In this document: positions 36,571 through 44,805 of the stretch, piece after piece
How positions within the stretch are numbered: the stretch's first letter is position 1
How the letters are laid out: every line of letters begins with the position of its first letter
From: Vibrio aerogenes
Lineage (GTDB): Bacteria > Pseudomonadota > Gammaproteobacteria > Enterobacterales > Vibrionaceae
Assembly (NCBI RefSeq): GCF_024346755.1
Contig: NZ_AP024861.1
Span: 1,054,001 to 1,118,000, forward strand
Direction of reading: 5' to 3'
DNA length: 64,000 nucleotides
Notes under the pieces: generated by a model
Database searches by the model: none
What the model was told of the DNA's origin: nothing
The model's input: the letters and a program-made list of their open reading frames with translations, nothing else
Made by a program: the position numbers and the translations under genes

Positions 36571-36674
36571 ATTTTTCCCCCTGAGTGAGTTTAAACATCA
36601 AAAGTGTGATGGGATGAACAGTTCAGATAATCAACCATACTCTGTTGACAGAGTCATTCTGGTTTTCTGAAAAT

Positions 36675-36690
36675 TGTGACTCATTTAACA
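36675..36690 (-). promoter_or_regulatory. Candidate CRP site of the tna operon
   Basis: On the minus strand TGTTAAATGAGTCACA has the TCACA half perfectly and TGTTA for TGTGA, spaced by six. It lies about 105 bp upstream of tnaC, with a possible -10 (TATGGT) at about 36634-36639. CRP control is established for E. coli tna; this particular site is inference. Confidence 0.5.
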
Positions 36691-36809
36691 TTTTATTAAC
36701 CTTTCATCATGATGGATTCGTCAAATGAAAAGGATACCATTCTAAGTCATTTTCTGATCTGGATATATCTGGTTCCGCAAACCGCTCAAGCCATCCATGG
36801 GCGCTTAAA

Positions 36810-36829
36810 CAAGGGCATCCATGCCCTTG
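36810..36829 (-). terminator. Hairpin terminating the peptide ABC operon
   Basis: CAAGGGCAT and ATGCCCTTG are perfect arms. On the minus strand the stem is followed by TTTAAG, only a short T run. It lies 25 bp after the last ABC gene and before the tna promoter, so partial termination is likely. Confidence 0.5.
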
Positions 36830-36853
36830 TATGTTTGCTCTGAGAATCAGGGA

Positions 36854-37870
36854 TTAACTGTTTTCATAAAGATGGCAGGCGACCCAGTGATCATAACCAG
36901 CATGCTGGTGGTTATGGGTTTGTGGGGCTTCCTTGCTGCAACGCTCTGTCGCATGTTTACAACGGGTCCGGAACGTACAGCCGCTAGGTGGATTGAGCGG
37001 GGAAGGCACATCACCTTCCAGTGGAATTTTACTGGACTTAATTGTCGGGTCCGGAACCGGAATGGCAGAAAGCAGTGCCTGTGTATAAGGATGTTTCGGG
37101 TTTCGGTACAGTTCTTCTGCCGGTGCCCGTTCGACCATCCGGCCCAGATACATCACACCAACTTCATCACAAATATGCTGGACCACTGCCAAATCATGGG
37201 CGATGAACAGGAATGAAATCCCGCGGGTTTCCTGCAGTTCTGCAATCAGATTGAGCACCTGAGCCTGAACGGACACATCCAGTGCCGAAACCGGTTCATC
37301 GGCAACAATCAGCTTCGGCTCCAGCACCAGTGCCCGTGCAATTCCGACCCGTTGCCGCTGGCCGCCGGAAAATTCGTGCGGATACCTGTTCAGTGCCTGA
37401 GGACGCAAGCCCACGATATTCATGACTTCAGCGATTTTAGCTTCGCGCTCTTTCACCGTCCCGATATTGTGAGTATCAAGTGGCTCACGCAAAATATCAT
37501 GAATTGTCATTCGCGGACTCAGGGAAGCAAACGGATCCTGAAAAATAATTTGCATATGTTGACGCATTTCTTTCAGGCGTTTGCTGTCCATCCGGACCAC
37601 ATCTTCCCCTTCAATCAACACTTCGCCTTCTGTTGGTTCAATTAACCGCAGAATGCAGCGTCCGAGAGTCGATTTGCCACAACCGGATTCACCAACAAGT
37701 CCCAGAGTTTTCCCTTTATGGATTTTAAAACTGACATCATCAACCGCTTTACAGACAGGTTGGCGACGTTTAAGGAAGCTTTTCCCCGCCTGAAAATGCT
37801 TTTTCAGGCCGTTGACTTCCAGTAACAATTCGTCAGATTGTTTGATATCAGCTGAAATTGTCTCACTCAT
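36854..37870 (-). CDS. Oligopeptide-type ABC transporter ATPase (OppF-like)
   Basis: ATP-binding subunit of 338 residues. Walker A GLVGESGCGKSTLGR, signature FSGGQRQRVGIARAL, Walker B LIVADEPVSALD and the H-loop FIAHDLAVVQH are intact. The C-terminal oligo/dipeptide domain has the cysteines (CTFRTRC, CSKEAP) typical of this ABC subfamily. Last gene of a five-gene operon; its start overlaps the previous stop (TAATG). Pairs with the OppD-like ATPase to power peptide or related uptake. Confidence 0.92.
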   Translation of the reverse strand: MSETISADIKQSDELLLEVNGLKKHFQAGKSFLKRRQPVCKAVDDVSFKIHKGKTLGLVGESGCGKSTLGRCILRLIEPTEGEVLIEGEDVVRMDSKRLKEMRQHMQIIFQDPFASLSPRMTIHDILREPLDTHNIGTVKEREAKIAEVMNIVGLRPQALNRYPHEFSGGQRQRVGIARALVLEPKLIVADEPVSALDVSVQAQVLNLIAELQETRGISFLFIAHDLAVVQHICDEVGVMYLGRMVERAPAEELYRNPKHPYTQALLSAIPVPDPTIKSSKIPLEGDVPSPLNPPSGCTFRTRCKHATERCSKEAPQTHNHQHAGYDHWVACHLYENS

Positions 37871-38889
37871 TATGCCACCTCCGATGCTTTAAAACAGGCT
37901 ACTTTGTGACCTGGAATCAGCTGGCCATTTTTTTGTACATCACGCAGAACCGGAGAACTCTGATGGCAATCTGAGCTGGCGATGCCACAACGATCCGCAA
38001 AACGGCAACCTTTCGGCAAACTGAACAGATCCGGAACCATGCCTTCAATTGTTGGCAGACGGGGGACTTTTTTATCCCGCACGACGGGGATAGATTCAAG
38101 CAAACCTTTAGTATAAGGATGTTTCGGATTGGCAAATATCTCTTCAACTGTTCCCTGCTCGATCACTTCTCCGCAATACATTACGACGACACGCTGACAG
38201 GATTCTGCGACGACGCCAAGATCATGCGTGACCAGCACGACGGCCATATCCAGTTCCTGTTTGAGACGCAACATCTCATGCATGACCTGCGCCTGAATGG
38301 TTACATCCAGTGCTGTGGTTGGTTCATCGGCCAGCAACAGGGCAGGATGGCATGACAATGCCATTGCAATCATGACCCGCTGACGCATGCCGCCAGATAG
38401 TTGATGCGGATATTCATCCACCCGTTTTTCCGGGGATGGAATTCCTACCATGCGCAGCATTTCAACCGCCCGGTTTTTTGCTTCTTTTTTCGAGACCTGA
38501 TTATGGTTACGAATCACATCGATCATCTGGGTACTGATCTTCAGCACCGGATTGAGTGCTGTCATAGGCTCCTGAAAGATCATCGAAATATCATTACCGC
38601 GAATTTTACGGTATTCCTTTTCACTCATACCAATCAGCTCACGGCCCTGAAACTGAATACTGCCATCAACGATTTTTCCCGGTGGTGAAGGCACCAGTCC
38701 CATCACTGCGAGCGAACTGACTGATTTACCACAGCCGGATTCACCCACAATTGCGACGGTTTCGCCGGGCATCACTTCAAAGCTGACGCCATTAATTGCC
38801 CGTGCAATGCCTTTATCGGTATTAAACTCAACCGTCAGATTATCTACTTTCAGCAGAGGTTGTTGCGATACAGAATCTTGACTGGACAT
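37870..38889 (-). CDS. Oligopeptide-type ABC transporter ATPase (OppD-like)
   Basis: ATP-binding subunit of 339 residues with Walker A AIVGESGCGKSVSS, signature LSGGMRQRVMIAMAL, Walker B LLLADEPTTALD and switch VTHDLGVVAE. A C-terminal cysteine cluster (CRFADRCGIASSDC) is present, as in OppD/DppD. One-base overlaps (TAATG) on both sides indicate translational coupling with the permease and the second ATPase. Confidence 0.92.
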   Translation of the reverse strand: MSSQDSVSQQPLLKVDNLTVEFNTDKGIARAINGVSFEVMPGETVAIVGESGCGKSVSSLAVMGLVPSPPGKIVDGSIQFQGRELIGMSEKEYRKIRGNDISMIFQEPMTALNPVLKISTQMIDVIRNHNQVSKKEAKNRAVEMLRMVGIPSPEKRVDEYPHQLSGGMRQRVMIAMALSCHPALLLADEPTTALDVTIQAQVMHEMLRLKQELDMAVVLVTHDLGVVAESCQRVVVMYCGEVIEQGTVEEIFANPKHPYTKGLLESIPVVRDKKVPRLPTIEGMVPDLFSLPKGCRFADRCGIASSDCHQSSPVLRDVQKNGQLIPGHKVACFKASEVA

Positions 38890-39779
38890 TACGACACCTT
38901 CCTTGGATCAAGCGCATCCTGAAGTGAATCAGAGAACGTATTAAATGCCAGCACCAGGACGAACAGCATGCCTGATGCGGCAAAGAAGTTGCAGAAGTGG
39001 CCGGCAGTGACTTCTGAGCTGGCTTCAGCAATCATTAATCCCCAACTGATACTGTCTTTCACACCCAGACCAAGGAAACTGAGAATAACCTCACTCTTAA
39101 TCGCTGTGATAAATAACAGTGTCATATCCACTAAAATGATATGCGACGTATTCGGCATTAAGTGCTTGAAAATAATCTTATAAGTAGGAACACCCAAAGA
39201 GTGTGCAGCTTCTGTAAACTCCATGTTTTTGAGTTTGATCACTTCCCCCCGGATAACCCTTGCGGTACTGGTCCAGAACGCCATGGTCATTGCAATATGC
39301 ATGGCGTAAGGGTTGTCTTCCAGAGCGACAGCTATGGCTGCAACGAGAAGAAAATAGGGGATACAATCGATACTGTTCATCAGCCACAGTAAGAACTCAT
39401 CCAGCACCGAGCCGGAATAGTATCCCATGAGTGAACCGGTGACTGCACCGATAAATGTAGAAAAAATTGCAACAATTAATCCGACTTCAAAAGCGGTTTT
39501 TGTGCTGTACATGGCCCGGTCAAAAATATCCTGACCATTGATGGTGGTGCCGAACCAATAAGTGGCCGTTGGCCCCATTTGACCTGAAGCCTGTAGCTCA
39601 TCCCAGTTCTGAGCGATGACGCCAGACCAGGCCAGAATTGCAATCAGTAAATAAACCCCGACGATAAACAGGCTGAACATCCCGGTTTTATCACGGGTGA
39701 ATTTAACAAAAGCTTTGGTCCACAGAGACTCCCGCTTCAAAGGTTTACCGACCAGTTGCTCGTTCATTATATCTGTCAT
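38889..39779 (-). CDS. Oligopeptide-type ABC transporter permease (OppC-like)
   Basis: Inner-membrane permease of 296 residues with about six helices. The N-terminal OppC_N segment (LWTKAFVKFTRDKTGMFSL) and the ATPase-coupling EAA loop (EFTEAAHSLGVPTYKIIFKH) are visible. A second ATG (MNEQLV) four codons later is an alternative start. It follows the OppB-like permease by 11 bp. Confidence 0.9.
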   Translation of the reverse strand: MTDIMNEQLVGKPLKRESLWTKAFVKFTRDKTGMFSLFIVGVYLLIAILAWSGVIAQNWDELQASGQMGPTATYWFGTTINGQDIFDRAMYSTKTAFEVGLIVAIFSTFIGAVTGSLMGYYSGSVLDEFLLWLMNSIDCIPYFLLVAAIAVALEDNPYAMHIAMTMAFWTSTARVIRGEVIKLKNMEFTEAAHSLGVPTYKIIFKHLMPNTSHIILVDMTLLFITAIKSEVILSFLGLGVKDSISWGLMIAEASSEVTAGHFCNFFAASGMLFVLVLAFNTFSDSLQDALDPRKVS

Positions 39780-39790
39780 TTCAACTGTCT

Positions 39791-40744
39791 CTATTTTAAT
39801 GAAATCCGCGGATCAACCATTTTGTAGATCACATCGACGATGCTGACGACGCCGATAAATAAAAGGGTGACTAATACAATCACGGCTTTCAGGACCGGCA
39901 GGTCTCCGGTAGTAATGGCATCATAAGTGGTGAGTCCGACGCCGGGAATACCGAAGTAGCTTTCCAGCAGTAAAGAACCACCAACCAATACAAACGGAAT
40001 GGAGAAGATGATCCGGGTAATAATCGGAATCAAGGCGTTTTTCAGCACATGCTTAAAGAGAATTCTCAGCGAAGAATGCCCGAAAGCTCTGGCTGTCCTG
40101 ATATGATCCCGCGTCATTTCTTCGACAAGAATTGCCCGGTAAAAACGGGTACTGTAACCGACAGAAACGAAGACTGCGCAGAGGGTAGGGACGGTGACGT
40201 AATACAGATAGTCAGACAGAGAATGAACTTCCCAGCCATAGACCGGGAAGAGGTTCAAACCATAACTGGAACAAAAGATCAATTGCAGGGCGATGATGAC
40301 GATCAGATAGGAAATACTCATGCCAACAACAGAGGAAGACATTACAGCCTTGTCAATCCATTTTCCCCGGTGATGCGCTGCAAACAGCCCCAGGCCGATG
40401 CTGATGATATGGCCGAGAAAAAAGCCGGGCAAGCCCAGTGCCAAAGACACAGGAATCGTATCAGCCAGAATTTTAGTGACTTCTTCACCGCTGGAATCTG
40501 AATAGCCAAAATCAAACGTCGCTATCTGACGCAGATAATCGATGTAGCGCACCATAAACGGCTGATCGTAACCCAGCTGATGACGGATGTTCTGAATATC
40601 CTGAATGGTCGGGTTACGCCCCAGTAAATCGTAGGTTTTATCCGGACCAAAGTAGACCATCAATACAAAACTAATCAGCGTTACCCCCAGTAACAGGGGT
40701 AAGCTATAGATCAGTTTACGGATACAATATCTCAATGTTTCCAT
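39791..40744 (-). CDS. Oligopeptide-type ABC transporter permease (OppB-like)
   Basis: Inner-membrane permease of 317 residues. N-terminus RYCIRKLIYSLPLLLGVTLI is the OppB type; the EAA loop is RTARAFGHSSLRILFKHVLKN, seen in two parts. It forms the channel heterodimer with the OppC-like subunit. It starts 12 bp after the binding-protein gene. Confidence 0.9.
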   Translation of the reverse strand: METLRYCIRKLIYSLPLLLGVTLISFVLMVYFGPDKTYDLLGRNPTIQDIQNIRHQLGYDQPFMVRYIDYLRQIATFDFGYSDSSGEEVTKILADTIPVSLALGLPGFFLGHIISIGLGLFAAHHRGKWIDKAVMSSSVVGMSISYLIVIIALQLIFCSSYGLNLFPVYGWEVHSLSDYLYYVTVPTLCAVFVSVGYSTRFYRAILVEEMTRDHIRTARAFGHSSLRILFKHVLKNALIPIITRIIFSIPFVLVGGSLLLESYFGIPGVGLTTYDAITTGDLPVLKAVIVLVTLLFIGVVSIVDVIYKMVDPRISLK

Positions 40745-40756
40745 GTCGTAACAACC

Positions 40757-42526
40757 TTATTTCACATCGACATATTTTAAGTAATTACCCAGAATATCCC
40801 GTTGTGGCCACATGATGACATTTTTATGCCACATACGAACGCGGGTGCGGGAGAAGCTTCCCATACCGACACAGTCATCAACCAGCATCTGGTTTAGCTG
40901 CTTGTAAATAGCTGTTCTTTCAGGGCTTGGCTGCATCACAGATGCCTTCTTGAACAGTTTGTCATATTCAGGGTTATTGTAGTTGGCACTGTTGGCACCA
41001 GGTGAACGGTTTGGTCCGTAGAACAGTTGCAGGGTATTTTCCGCATCCGGATAATCTAAGCCCCAACCCATCGGAACCAGCATGGTTTTACTCTGTTTCA
41101 GATCTTTATTGAAATCGCCGAAGTTGGCATAAGTTTTGAGCTTGATTTTTTTCTTCGGATAACCGATTTTCAGCAGGTTGCCACGGAATTGTTCATAGAA
41201 TTGTTTATTCAGGACACTCGAACTACTGGCCGGGTAGATCATAACCGGCAGATTTTTGGCATTCCAGCCATTGTCTTTCAGCAGTTTTTTGGCACCGGCA
41301 ATGTCTTGTGTAATTGAAGACTTATCCATATCCGGATCAAAGCCGTCAGTTCCGGGAACGATAAAGCCGGGATAAGCTTCTCCCAGACCCAGATAGAAAC
41401 GGGAAACCCGTTCTGGCCAGTTGAATGATTTGATAATGGCACACCGCAGCGCTTTATTCTGCGCATTGATTTTCGGATCGCTGGAGCGGGCAAAATATTC
41501 ATTATCAAAATTGAACATGTTAAAGACCATGCCGGATTCTCTTGCGACACGGAAATTATCTTTTTCAGCATATTCTGGTTTCAGTTTCACCGGATTTTTG
41601 GATGCCAGTACCGTTTCTAATTGCTCATTTTGCAGCGTGGTGTTAACAATTTCATTGCCTTTGCTGAACGAATTCCAGCGGGCTGAAGCCTGCTTAACCC
41701 AGTTGGCTTCGACCCGGTCTACGATGGGCAGCGTTTTGCCTTCCAGTGCAGCAATACCGGTATAAGCTTGTGTTTTTGGATCGTAACCCGCCTCTTTCAG
41801 GTGGAAGACTTCATGACGATAGCCCGGATTTTTGTCAAGAATGGTTTTGGTACTGTTATGTGAGGTGAGTTTAAATGGACCACTACCCACTGGATGCGTG
41901 CCGAATTTACGACCATATTTATCAACCGCTTCTCTTGGCACAAGCGCAGAATAGCCCATCGCCAGTGTATAAGTCATTTGCGGGAATTTCTGGGTCAGCT
42001 TGAGTTGAATCGTATATTTATCCAGCGCTTTTAAACCTTCCACCGGTTTACTGTAGTCTGCGCCATCTTTGCCCCACTGATCCAGGCCGACAATTTTATT
42101 GGTCCATAACCAGGCACCCTGAGACATATTTTTCGGGTCGAAGTGACGTTTGATTGAGTAAACAAAATCTTGCGCGGTCACTTCACGGCCTTTGCCGTCT
42201 TTAAATGCCGGATCGTCAATGAAGTGAACGCCGGGTTTGATTTTGATGGTGTAGGTCAGGCCATCTTCGGAGACCGTTGGCATATCAACTGCCAGACTTG
42301 GCTTCAGTTCATAAGGGACTTTCAGGTAGCGGTATTCATAAAGCGTATCATAAACCGCGGTGACAATCGTATTACTGTAGGTTGTACCGGACTGGACGGG
42401 ATCGAATGTCGTTGGTGTGCCATCTTCAGAAAATTTGAGCACCTTGTCTGCTGCATTCGCCGTAAAAGCGAGAGACATCATGACAGCAAGCGGTAACAGC
42501 TTTGCTTTATTATTGATTTTCATCAT
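40757..42526 (-). CDS. Periplasmic substrate-binding protein, SBP family 5
   Basis: Exported protein of 589 residues, first gene of the ABC operon. Signal peptide MMKINNKAKLLPLAVMMSLAF continues to TANA, cut before ADKVL. The family-5 segments are clear: YDTLYEYRYLKVPYELKPSLA, DGLTYTIKIKPGVHFIDDPA and GTHPVGSGPFKL. Longer than OppA (~540) and not specifically OppA- or DppA-like, so the ligand (peptide or other) is undetermined. The tandem ATG ATG start follows AAAAGGG. Confidence 0.9.
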   Translation of the reverse strand: MMKINNKAKLLPLAVMMSLAFTANAADKVLKFSEDGTPTTFDPVQSGTTYSNTIVTAVYDTLYEYRYLKVPYELKPSLAVDMPTVSEDGLTYTIKIKPGVHFIDDPAFKDGKGREVTAQDFVYSIKRHFDPKNMSQGAWLWTNKIVGLDQWGKDGADYSKPVEGLKALDKYTIQLKLTQKFPQMTYTLAMGYSALVPREAVDKYGRKFGTHPVGSGPFKLTSHNSTKTILDKNPGYRHEVFHLKEAGYDPKTQAYTGIAALEGKTLPIVDRVEANWVKQASARWNSFSKGNEIVNTTLQNEQLETVLASKNPVKLKPEYAEKDNFRVARESGMVFNMFNFDNEYFARSSDPKINAQNKALRCAIIKSFNWPERVSRFYLGLGEAYPGFIVPGTDGFDPDMDKSSITQDIAGAKKLLKDNGWNAKNLPVMIYPASSSSVLNKQFYEQFRGNLLKIGYPKKKIKLKTYANFGDFNKDLKQSKTMLVPMGWGLDYPDAENTLQLFYGPNRSPGANSANYNNPEYDKLFKKASVMQPSPERTAIYKQLNQMLVDDCVGMGSFSRTRVRMWHKNVIMWPQRDILGNYLKYVDVK

Positions 42527-43220
42527 ACAAATTCCCTTTTGTGTTTTTGCAAAATATGGAAAATATTTAAAGATTGAAAAAGAATGTTATCGTACATTTA
42601 TTTTGATTTATAAAACAATAACGGTTTAATTAAGACATTCCGCAAAGGATTGATCAAATCAGAATTAAAATCAAATTTTATACTAATGATGAAAATAATT
42701 ATTTGATTTCAGTACTGAGTATGAAACTCAATGTTTTTTTTATTAGTTTTCAGGCTTAGGTTTGCAAGCATGAAATGAAATTGTTCTCATTATCTTTAAT
42801 AATATATTTATGAATGACAGAGTCATGGAATTATATTGATGTAATCGTTTACTTAGGGTAATGCCATCAACGCCTGATGTTCTCGCGGTGTACTGTACGG
42901 ATGAAGTATTTACAGAAATCTGACGATTATTCTCTCTACGCATGGTCTTAAAAAATTAAATATACTGTTTAAATATACAGTTTTTTATTCTGTGCGAATT
43001 GCCAGAAAGCCACTCTGTTTTCAAAATGGTTATTGAGTGAACAGTTGTATGAATTATATTTCTTAATTTTTGATTAATCATTCATTATAATTTATCGCAA
43101 TGCAGACTGGTGAATAATCAGATAAGTTAAGTCAGATTGCTATATTCTGGTTTGATATTGTCATTATTTTGGCTTTTTTTTAATCAAACGGGCTCACTGT
43201 TATCCGTAAGCAACAGGAAT
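42527..43220. other. Gene-free region upstream of the ABC operon
   Basis: About 690 bp of AT-rich DNA between the binding-protein gene and the end of the CorC-like gene. It must hold the ABC operon promoter. A 66-codon minus-strand frame at 42743-42943 lacks a ribosome site and recognisable features. No clear terminator is seen past the CorC-like gene. Confidence 0.3.
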
Positions 43221-44531
43221 CTATATTTTCTGATCTGGTTCAGGGTTTTGAATCACTCTGACTTTATCTATCCGGTTACCGTCCAGCGTCATCACTTCGA
43301 ATTGCCATCCCTGCCAGTGGATTTGATCTCCCGCTTCCGGCAGATTGTTAAACAGCCACATCAACATGCCTCCGAGTGTATGATAAGCCCCTTTTTCTTC
43401 ATCTTCACCAGGCAGGCTTTTGATTTTCAGGATATCCTGAACCACAACAATTGGAATCAGTCCATCCAGCATCCAGCTGCCATCTTCATTTTGAACAGAC
43501 CATGAATCTTCCGGATGACGGTTTTTAAATTCTCCGGTCAGTGCTTCCAGCAGATCAAGTGCAGTGACAATTCCTTGTAAATCGCCATATTCATCCACGA
43601 TGAATACCATTGGATCTCCGGTATCCCTGAAGTGTTCCAGTAACTGGGTTCCGTTCCAGTTTTCCGGAATATAAACCGCAGGTAACAGGGCATCAGCGAT
43701 TCGGTTGTGATTCAGTTCTCCTTTGAGCTGTTGGCGGAGCAAATGTTTGGACGATGTAATTCCCTGTATATGCTCAAACCCACCCTTACAAACCGGAAAC
43801 CAGGCATGTTCTGAGTTCAGCAAGGTTTGAAGATTTGTTGAGACCGGGTGAGAAGCATCCAGAAAGATGGTCTCACTTCGGGGGGTCATCAGAGAGGTGA
43901 CTTTACGTTCATCAAGTCTTAATGCATTGCGAACCATTTCATGCTCATGCGGATCAATCAGACCGGTCTGAGAACCTTCGTCTAACACAGCTTCAATATC
44001 TTCTTCCGTCAGCTCTGTTCTTTTTTGTGCCCGTTCACCACAGAGAAACAGAATAAAATCCGTTGAGCGGGCGAGTAAAAAAACAAAGGGTCTGGCACTG
44101 GTGGCTAAGATCGAAACCGGAAATGCCATCATCCGGGCAATCTTCTCCGCATGTGTCTGGGCCAGGCGTTTAGGCACCAGTTCCCCGATCACGATGGTGA
44201 TGTAAGTGATGCCGATGACCACAATCGTGGTTGCAACGCCGGTACTGGCCTGAACGCCGAACCCCGAATGTTGTAACAGCGTCGCTAAAGGTCCGGCCAG
44301 CGCTGATTCACCGAAGATCCCGTTCAGCAGACCAATCGCGGTAATGCCGATTTGAACGGTAGAAAGAAATTGTGTGGGCTCTTCCCCCAGCCGGATTGCA
44401 TGTGCTGCCGCTTTATCGCCTTCTTCTGCCTGCTTTTGCAGACGATTTTTTTTGGCTGTGACAAGGGCAATTTCAGACATGGCTAAGATCCCGTTCAGTA
44501 AGATCAGTGCCATCAGGATGATTATTTCCAA
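43221..44531 (-). CDS. CNNM/CBS/CorC_HlyC-family membrane protein (YtfL-like)
   Basis: Inner-membrane protein of 436 residues. Order: CNNM (DUF21) domain with about three to four helices (LILLNGILAMSEIALVTAKK), then a CBS pair from ~200 (LMTPRSETIFLDASHP ... VDEYGDLQGIVTALDLLEAL), then the CorC_HlyC domain with DGLIPIVVVQDIL and GGMLMWLFNNLP. Proteins of this family are linked to Mg2+/divalent-cation or polyamine export; old annotations call them hemolysins. The start is TTG, because AAGGAG lies six bases before it and the protein then begins MEIIILMALILLNG as in relatives; the longer upstream frame has no support. Confidence 0.85.
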   Translation of the reverse strand: MEIIILMALILLNGILAMSEIALVTAKKNRLQKQAEEGDKAAAHAIRLGEEPTQFLSTVQIGITAIGLLNGIFGESALAGPLATLLQHSGFGVQASTGVATTIVVIGITYITIVIGELVPKRLAQTHAEKIARMMAFPVSILATSARPFVFLLARSTDFILFLCGERAQKRTELTEEDIEAVLDEGSQTGLIDPHEHEMVRNALRLDERKVTSLMTPRSETIFLDASHPVSTNLQTLLNSEHAWFPVCKGGFEHIQGITSSKHLLRQQLKGELNHNRIADALLPAVYIPENWNGTQLLEHFRDTGDPMVFIVDEYGDLQGIVTALDLLEALTGEFKNRHPEDSWSVQNEDGSWMLDGLIPIVVVQDILKIKSLPGEDEEKGAYHTLGGMLMWLFNNLPEAGDQIHWQGWQFEVMTLDGNRIDKVRVIQNPEPDQKI

Positions 44532-44751
44532 ACAGAACTCCTTAGGGACAACAGACTCTCGTTGTTCGTCCCTGCATTTATGTATCCGGTTATCTTCATT
44601 ATACCTATGTATTTGAGGGCTGTTTGAGTGATACAGCGATACGGTGAATCCAGGTTTTTGAAGCAGCAAAGGGACAAACAGTAAGCGGTTTTCATCAAGA
44701 AAAATGTTAACTGTGCATAAGAATAAGTGTTTGTTTATCGTGTTTGTTTAT

Positions 44752-44792
44752 AAAAAAGAAAAACATCAGGCGGGATATCACGCCGCCTGATG
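44752..44792 (-). terminator. Rho-independent terminator of the GH3 gene
   Basis: CATCAGGCGG and CCGCCTGATG are perfect 10-bp arms with a 9-nt loop; on the minus strand the stem runs into TTTTTCTTTTTT. It lies 14 bp past the GH3 stop. Confidence 0.9.
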
Positions 44793-44805
44793 AAGTTCCC
44801 GGAGA

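Noticed and set aside
36394..36588. 64-codon plus-strand frame upstream of tnaA
   Set aside because: Antisense to the TnaC leader and the Rho-sensitive spacer; no family support.
40049..40501. 150-codon plus-strand frame
   Set aside because: Antisense shadow of the OppB-like permease gene.
42743..42943. 66-codon minus-strand frame upstream of the ABC operon
   Set aside because: No ribosome site or recognisable motif, AT-rich background.
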